The notes below the pieces were generated by a model. The model did not search any database and was not told the DNA's origin. It saw nothing but the letters and a program-made list of their open reading frames with translations. DNA of 64,000 bases from Brachyspira hampsonii (GTDB taxonomy: Bacteria; Spirochaetota; Brachyspiria; Brachyspirales; Brachyspiraceae). Positions within the stretch are counted from its first letter, which is position 1. Each line of letters starts with the position of its first letter. The DNA is taken from positions 496,001 to 560,000 of the forward strand of contig NZ_MDCO01000012.1 in the NCBI RefSeq assembly GCF_001746205.1, read 5' to 3'. This document shows, piece after piece, positions 58,877 through 64,000 of this stretch. The translations under genes were made by a program, and so were the position numbers.

Positions 58877-60238
58877 TTATTTTAAATCTTCTTTTAATTC
58901 ATTTTCAACATTTTTCATAGCTTCAGAAAATTCTTTTATATTATTGAAATTTTGATTAGGAATTTTAAAAGCATATTTATATATGGCACAATCAGCATAA
59001 CTGTTATAAATATTATTTAAAACACCTATTTTTGTAATTTTATTTTTATCAGTATAATTAGTTTCTTCCAATGGATAAATAAAACCAGCCTTTTTAGCAT
59101 TAAGTGTATAAGCATATGATACTATTTGATGTTTATCGTTTCTATCTATATTTTCATTATTATAATTATCAAGCCTTTTATATTTTGCATCAAGCACTAT
59201 ATTATTTTTATTCTCATCAGATAATTTATAAAAGTCTGGATAAACTCTCCAAGCATTATTAAGTAGGTTTATACCATTTTTTGAGGTTCTATTTTCGGAA
59301 TGGATAAAATTTATTTTGCTTAAAAAAGTATTTAAATATTCTTCAAAAATCCAAGCCCCGTCAAATAATAGTCCGTATACAGTGTTATCATCACTTCCAT
59401 ATCTTAATTTTTCATGCCTTAATATCTGAATGCATATTTTTCTTAAAGGCTCATATTCATAATAGTAGGGGTGAGATAATTTTTTTAAGTTTTTATTTAT
59501 AATGCTCTCTCTTTTATTTTTCTCATAACTAGGAGTAGAATAAAATATCTGCTGAATATAATTTTTTATTTCATTGTCATAATTTAGAATATATCCGTTC
59601 TTTGTATTTATATATTCTATGGTGTGCCTTATTAATTGTGTTATATTATTATCATAGCTGTATTCTCTGGTATTGTACGAAATTTTACCATTGAAAGGAA
59701 TATTATTTTTTATGTATCTGTTAATATCAATAGTTCCTTTTATATTAGAATCATTATGTTTTATTAATTTATACTGTTTGAAAAGCCCCTGTCTTAATGC
59801 TTTCTTAAAAAAACTAATAAACATATAAATCAAAAAATCAAATGAATCGTCATAATCCTTACTATGCTCCAAATTAATGATATTAAGATTAAGCACTTTC
59901 ATAAGCATGTAGTGCAGAAAATAATCATTATCATCATTTGAAAATCTTGAAGATATTTTTATTTGAATATTTTTATAGCTAATAAATCCCATTATATTAT
60001 TAGTATATATACTGTCATTAATAATACCAAATATTCTGCTTTCTTCTTCCAAGTCTTTACTTTCTTTTATGGAGTTAGGAAATATTATAATATTATCTTT
60101 TACACTAGAAAGAGTTTTGCCTGATATTTCTTTAATTGAAATTATATCTTCTTCAGAAATATTTTCTTGTATACTTGTTAATTTTTCATGTTTAGTATTA
60201 TCTTTTAATTTAATAATTTTATTATTTGTGTTAGTCAT
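58877..60238 (-). CDS. mcrC: McrC-like restriction endonuclease subunit
   Basis: 453 residues. The N-terminal ~100 residues are beta-like, followed by helical segments, and the C-terminal nuclease domain has NAWRVYPDFYKL then NNIVLDAKYKRLDNY: the PD-x(n)-(D/E)xK site with Asp, the Asp of LDAKYK and Lys. GLLFDGAWIFEEYLNTFL is the family's conserved patch. McrC binds McrB and cleaves DNA containing modified cytosine once the GTP-driven motor contacts it. It lies 44 bases downstream of mcrB on the same strand. Confidence 0.85.
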   Translation of the reverse strand: MTNTNNKIIKLKDNTKHEKLTSIQENISEEDIISIKEISGKTLSSVKDNIIIFPNSIKESKDLEEESRIFGIINDSIYTNNIMGFISYKNIQIKISSRFSNDDNDYFLHYMLMKVLNLNIINLEHSKDYDDSFDFLIYMFISFFKKALRQGLFKQYKLIKHNDSNIKGTIDINRYIKNNIPFNGKISYNTREYSYDNNITQLIRHTIEYINTKNGYILNYDNEIKNYIQQIFYSTPSYEKNKRESIINKNLKKLSHPYYYEYEPLRKICIQILRHEKLRYGSDDNTVYGLLFDGAWIFEEYLNTFLSKINFIHSENRTSKNGINLLNNAWRVYPDFYKLSDENKNNIVLDAKYKRLDNYNNENIDRNDKHQIVSYAYTLNAKKAGFIYPLEETNYTDKNKITKIGVLNNIYNSYADCAIYKYAFKIPNQNFNNIKEFSEAMKNVENELKEDLK

Positions 60239-60282
60239 ATTATTATTTTTATTATAAACTTATAAAATTAAATATATAATAA

Positions 60283-62286
60283 TTAATTATCATCATCTAA
60301 GAAATAAGCATTTTTTAATTCATCAAGTTTATTTTCAGCATCAGGCATTCCTCTTAAATACTCATATAAAAGCCCTTTCAAATGATTCTCCCATAACATA
60401 TCAAAAGCATCGTCTTTATTATTATTTTGATAATAATTTTTTAATTTCAAGAAATAAGAAGCTCCTATATGATATGAAGAATTAAAGCCTTCGATTTTCT
60501 CTATCGCCTCGTTTAACTTGTTCATTCTATCTTTAGCTTCATCTAGTATTTCATTATCTAAAACATTATCAAGCATATATTGTGTATCTGAAGCTTTAAT
60601 TTCCTTCCAAGCAAATCTCCTACGCATAGCAAAGTCCATACTCTCAACGCTTCTGTCAATATCATTCATAGTGCCTATTATATAAACATTCTCTGGCACA
60701 AAGAAACCGTCTTCAAATTCATCGTCTGTTTCATCATTACTAATCAAATTATTATATTGTGTTTTTACTCTTCCAATTTCTCCTCTATATCCAGTATCAA
60801 TAGCAAAAAATAATTCACCGAAAATTTTTGAAATCTCTCCTCTGTTAATCTCATCTATTATAAATACGAATTTACTGCTTCTGTTTTGCAAAGCATTTTT
60901 GCAGAACTCTTTAAAAACTCCATCCTTTCTTTCAAATACCATATTGCCGTTACTGTCTTTAATAGGTCTTAATCCTTCAACAAAATCTGTGTAATCATAA
61001 GAAGGGTGAAACTGCACAAATCCGTAATCATCATTATTTATATTTAAATATTCTTTTTTTCCGCTTATTAAATCAAAATTTTCTAATAATATCATTCTTA
61101 CTATATACGAATCTATATCTTTTAGATTATCATCAAAAAATTTTTTTATATTTTTATTTAATTTATATCTATTATTATCTTTTTCTATGTTAAATATATC
61201 GCATATATCAAGCATATACTCTCTTGACAGCATAGGAAAATATGTATAAGGGTGATATGAATTATATATTTTTATTGCCAAATAATCATTTCTTTTATTA
61301 AAGTCTAATACTGAATTTTTAAAATCATAATCTTCTATTGTAGCCATATTATATAATTCTTTGCCTATTTCTTTTATAAGCTCATCATTAGTTTTATTAT
61401 TTGTTTCATTCATTAGGTTTCCAGTATTTTTATCATAATATAGCAGATATGTTTTAGCTCCTCCAGCAAAAAATCCTCCTAATAATTTTCTTTTAAGTCC
61501 GAATTCAATCCAATAGCAAAATGAATTATTATCTCCTCTTCCTACAGCATAATCATCTATGCTAATATTTTTTAAACTCTCTATTGGAAATCTTTTTACA
61601 AATTTCTCTCTTAACTCTTCTCCCTCTTTTTTTAACTTTTCTAAACGCCCTTTATTGCTTTTATAATAATCTATTATGAACTTTTTATAATCTTTTATAG
61701 CGGTATTATCTTTCATTACTTCTCTTGCTATTTCTTTAGCCAAATAGGTTTTTCCTGTACCAGGGGCCCCTGTAAATACAATATTATAATTTTCTTTAAG
61801 AAGTTTGATGCAGTTTTCTTTTAAGTTTTCCATATGCATGTTTCCTGAATATTTTTTTAATAATTTATCTATATTATCTTTAGTGACGCTGTCTTTAATA
61901 TTGCAAAACCTTCTTGCCTGAGAACCAAAATTAAATTCATCTTCCAAACTTAATTTGTACAATTTAGCTTTAACACATAAAATAGTATCATCAATATAAG
62001 AGAGATAATTTTTAATTTGTTCTTTATCTTTATTGTCATATTCTTTTATTAATTTATCTAATGTGATAGAATCTGAAAGAGCTATACCTACAGCTTTTAC
62101 TTTTATACCTTCAGCAATAACTATTTTTGTGCCTTTTTTTATGTATGTATTTTTAATTTTCTCTAAAGCATTTTTATAATCTGCATCATCATCTTTAAAT
62201 CCTACAAATGATATATTATATTTAAAGAATATTTCATCTAAAATCCATTTATCTCCCCATTTACTGCCAAAATAAACATACGACAT
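60283..62286 (-). CDS. mcrB: McrB-like GTPase with a new-looking N-terminal domain
   Basis: 667 residues. Residues 1-148 are a domain shared with the solo gene at 10677 (YVYFGSKWGD, KKGTKIVIAEG, VKAKLYKL). Walker A is GAPGTGKT (173-180). A long insert (about 200-420) precedes PSYDYTDFVEGLRPI; Walker B is FVFIIDEINRGEIS; NVYIIGTMNDIDRSVESMD is the GTMN motif with Arg finger-like MRRRFAWKEI. McrB hydrolyses GTP and moves on DNA. The N-domain is not the classical 5mC-binding DUF3578 domain as far as I can see, so its target may differ. Confidence 0.88.
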   Translation of the reverse strand: MSYVYFGSKWGDKWILDEIFFKYNISFVGFKDDDADYKNALEKIKNTYIKKGTKIVIAEGIKVKAVGIALSDSITLDKLIKEYDNKDKEQIKNYLSYIDDTILCVKAKLYKLSLEDEFNFGSQARRFCNIKDSVTKDNIDKLLKKYSGNMHMENLKENCIKLLKENYNIVFTGAPGTGKTYLAKEIAREVMKDNTAIKDYKKFIIDYYKSNKGRLEKLKKEGEELREKFVKRFPIESLKNISIDDYAVGRGDNNSFCYWIEFGLKRKLLGGFFAGGAKTYLLYYDKNTGNLMNETNNKTNDELIKEIGKELYNMATIEDYDFKNSVLDFNKRNDYLAIKIYNSYHPYTYFPMLSREYMLDICDIFNIEKDNNRYKLNKNIKKFFDDNLKDIDSYIVRMILLENFDLISGKKEYLNINNDDYGFVQFHPSYDYTDFVEGLRPIKDSNGNMVFERKDGVFKEFCKNALQNRSSKFVFIIDEINRGEISKIFGELFFAIDTGYRGEIGRVKTQYNNLISNDETDDEFEDGFFVPENVYIIGTMNDIDRSVESMDFAMRRRFAWKEIKASDTQYMLDNVLDNEILDEAKDRMNKLNEAIEKIEGFNSSYHIGASYFLKLKNYYQNNNKDDAFDMLWENHLKGLLYEYLRGMPDAENKLDELKNAYFLDDDN

Positions 62287-62522
62287 TAAAAATATCCTAA
62301 CATTTTTATATTTTATAAGTATATAAGAACTAAAGATAAAATCAATGTATTTGTATAGTTAATTATTTTTTATATGGTTTAAACAAATATATAGATATAT
62401 AAAAATATCTTGCAGTAATAAAAAAAACATAAACTATTTATTATTATCACAGTTTTAAGTACGCATTATGAATGCTTACCTTATTTTTGTTTTTCAAGAA
62501 TAACAGAAATAATTGAAAACCT

Positions 62523-62576
62523 AAAGGGTGGGAAGTGTAAATAAATTTTAAAACCTATTTTCATACCCCACCCTTT
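62523..62576. repeat. G/C-rich hairpin near mcrB
   Basis: AAAGGGTGGG (62523-62532) and CCCACCCTTT (62567-62576) form a perfect 10-bp stem with a ~34-nt loop. It lies upstream of mcrB and beside repeat copy 3, whose C-rich arm has a similar word. Also nearby: CGCATTATGAATGC near 62462, which recurs near 53477. The remainder of 62287-62637 holds no gene. Confidence 0.6.
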
Positions 62577-62637
62577 AAAATTTACTGATTTACTTTGGAT
62601 TTTAATATTAATTATCTTTATAGCTTGATTATAATTT

Positions 62638-62762
62638 ATTAGCACCCGCCCAAGTGCTGATTAGATTTTCAATCTACTTAACGCATGATTTAAATTATTA
62701 TTTGATGAAATTTGAATTATATTATTAATAGATTTATATTTAGAATATTATTTACCATGCGT
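62638..62762. repeat. Composite intergenic repeat, copy 3
   Basis: TTAGCACCCGCCCAAG (62638-62653), then ACGCATG (62681-62687) paired with CATGCGT (62756-62762), with ATTTACCATGCGTT at the right end. Compared with copies 1 and 2, the left arm has T for C and the right arm has A for G, so the stem is kept: a compensatory change. It ends 16 bases from the kdsD stop. Confidence 0.7.
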
Positions 62763-62778
62763 TTTGTTTTAAGTATTT

Positions 62779-63741
62779 TTAAAATGCCTTTATCTTCAAA
62801 ATATCATGTATATGCACTATACCAATAGGATTATTGTTGTTGTTTACCACTACTAAATTAGTGATCTTTCCTTCCATGATATGCAAAGCCTCTCCGATAA
62901 GAGTATCCTCATAAATGACTTTAGGAGAAGTATTCATAATATATTTAACTTCTTTTGAAAGTATATTTTTCATATCATTGTCTTTAACAAGAAGCCTTTT
63001 CAAATCTCCGTCTACGATTATTCCTTTTAAAATATTATTATTATCAACAACGATAGCTATACCTAATTTGCATTCTATAATTTTAAATAAAGCATCCTGC
63101 AATGAAGTATTTGTATTAATTATAGGTAAATTTTCAGTATGCATAATAGATTTAACTTTAGCAAGCTGTCTTCCCAAACTTCCTCCCGGATGGAATATTG
63201 CGAAATCTTCTGCTCTGAATCCTCTAAGCTCCATTAAAGCAGTAGCCAAAGCATCAGATAAAGCTAAAGAAGCCGTAGTGCTTACAGTAGGAGCTAATTT
63301 AAGAGGGCAAGCTTCTTCTTTAACATGCGTAAGCAATGTAATTTTGGCATTCTTAGAAAGTGTAGAATTAATATCATTTGTAATAGCAATGTATGGTATA
63401 TTCTGACGGCAAAGCCAATTTACAAGCTCTATAATCTCGCGGGATTCACCGCCTTTAGAATACAGCAGGCAGTAATCCTCTTTAGTAATCATACCAAAAT
63501 CGCCATGCATACATTCATTAGGATCAACAAAAAAACTCGGAGTACCCGTAGAAGCAAAAGTAGCAGCCGCCTTTCTAGCTATATGACCGCTCTTTCCCAC
63601 TCCGGAAGTTATTACTCTGCCTTTAATATTAAATAACTCTTTTACCGCATTTTCAAAACTACTGTCAAGTTTATCAGATAAATCTCTCAGATTCTCACTC
63701 TCAAGTAAAAGAGTAGTCTTTCCTCGTTCTATTATATTCAT
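62779..63741 (-). CDS. kdsD: Arabinose-5-phosphate isomerase KdsD/KpsF
   Basis: 320 residues. An N-terminal SIS domain (VITSGVGKSGHIARKAAATF, ASTGTPSFFVDPNECMHGD, YSKGGESREI, LSDALATALMELRGF with PGGSLGRQLAK) and two C-terminal CBS domains (IMHTENLPIINTNTSLQDAL through GIIVDGDLKRLL, and YIMNTSPKVIYEDTLIGEAL through GIVHIHDILKI). It turns ribulose-5-phosphate into arabinose-5-phosphate, the first step to KDO of the outer-membrane lipopolysaccharide or related glycan. Intact. Confidence 0.94.
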   Translation of the reverse strand: MNIIERGKTTLLLESENLRDLSDKLDSSFENAVKELFNIKGRVITSGVGKSGHIARKAAATFASTGTPSFFVDPNECMHGDFGMITKEDYCLLYSKGGESREIIELVNWLCRQNIPYIAITNDINSTLSKNAKITLLTHVKEEACPLKLAPTVSTTASLALSDALATALMELRGFRAEDFAIFHPGGSLGRQLAKVKSIMHTENLPIINTNTSLQDALFKIIECKLGIAIVVDNNNILKGIIVDGDLKRLLVKDNDMKNILSKEVKYIMNTSPKVIYEDTLIGEALHIMEGKITNLVVVNNNNNPIGIVHIHDILKIKAF

Positions 63742-63771
63742 ACAAATATATCGCTGCCTTTAATTATATTA

Positions 63772-63900
63772 TTAATCTATTACATAACTTATCAAGTGTC
63801 CAGCCATGCTTTCTATAGCCTTATCTATATACTTCTCATCTTTTAATTTTTTCTTATAGAGATCTATTTTTTCAGGGTTAATTTTTACTGCTGTTTTCAT
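63772..63900 (-). CDS. Small protein upstream of kdsD
   Basis: 42 residues: MKTAVKINPEKIDLYKKKLK, then DEKYIDKAIESMAGHLISYV and ID before TAA. GGGG lies 8 bases before the ATG. No membrane segment; acidic/basic helical. It ends 31 bases before the kdsD start, so the two may be co-transcribed. No family recognised. Confidence 0.5.
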   Translation of the reverse strand: MKTAVKINPEKIDLYKKKLKDEKYIDKAIESMAGHLISYVID

Positions 63901-63901
63901 G

Positions 63902-63963
63902 TCGATACCCCTAAATAAATATATCTTCTATAAATGATATTTCACGATTATAATGGGTATCGT
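63902..63963. promoter_or_regulatory. Inverted repeat upstream of the small ORF and kdsD
   Basis: CGATACCC (63902-63909) and GGGTATCG (63956-63963), a perfect 8-bp pair spanning a 46-base AT-rich loop. The left arm includes the ribosome-binding GGGG of the small minus-strand gene, so pairing could hide it. Sequence from 63964 to the window end shows nothing more. Confidence 0.45.
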
Positions 63964-64000
63964 CTATTAAAACTGCCCCAAAGGAACATTTTTGATTAAA

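Noticed and set aside
62915-63636. Plus-strand ORFs opposite kdsD
   Set aside because: Shadows of the SIS and CBS domains.

Overview
The window is a low-GC (mostly A+T) spirochaete chromosome segment, almost certainly Brachyspira. It opens with the 3' part of a 16S rRNA gene that matches Brachyspira as I remember it. The 16S gene is not followed by tRNA, 23S or 5S genes, as expected for the scattered rRNA genes of this genus. The genes fit an outer-membraned anaerobe: RseP, KdsD, a surface beta-barrel gene, many lipoproteins and FabV.

Layout. 1-27.9 kb is mainly core chromosome: rsmD, apbE, a deacetylase, trxB, comM/yifB, prmC, an amidohydrolase lipoprotein, HAD and LD-carboxypeptidase genes, yjbQ, a broken Vsp-like outer-membrane gene, a radical SAM protein, rseP and rsmI. 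Several less ordinary genes sit among these: a membrane-anchored AlbA_2 protein (5.4 kb), a free-standing copy of an McrB N-terminal domain (10.7 kb), an SMC/RecF-like ATPase coupled to a putative PD-(D/E)XK nuclease (20.4-22.3 kb), and a CHAT-protease gene overlapping a peptidoglycan-amidase lipoprotein gene (24.8-27.2 kb).

28-56 kb is a siphovirus-type HK97-fold prophage. It has terminase genes on the minus strand, then a DNA methyltransferase, portal, prohead protease, capsid, connectors, tail tube, frameshifted tail chaperones, tape measure, tail tip and fibre genes, a lysis cassette (GH19-like endolysin, holin candidate, nested Rz/Rz1-type spanins) and a tyrosine recombinase. The large terminase has one frameshift and the prohead protease has a nonsense codon plus a frameshift, so as written it is a defective prophage. 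A 16-bp direct repeat (27951 and 56067) is a weak candidate for the attachment sites. Short GC-rich palindromic inserts lie inside and between prophage genes.

56-64 kb holds an unknown gene, a promoter-hairpin-terminator unit that may be a structured RNA, fabV, an McrBC-type restriction pair, and kdsD with a small upstream ORF. mcrC-mcrB is bracketed by two copies of a composite intergenic repeat. A third copy lies beside the prophage. The terminal stem of the repeat shows a compensatory base change.

The best candidates for something undescribed are the shared McrB N-terminal domain as a solo gene, the CHAT-amidase operon, the ATPase-nuclease pair, and the two repeat families. All functional claims rest on reading motifs by eye; no database search was possible.
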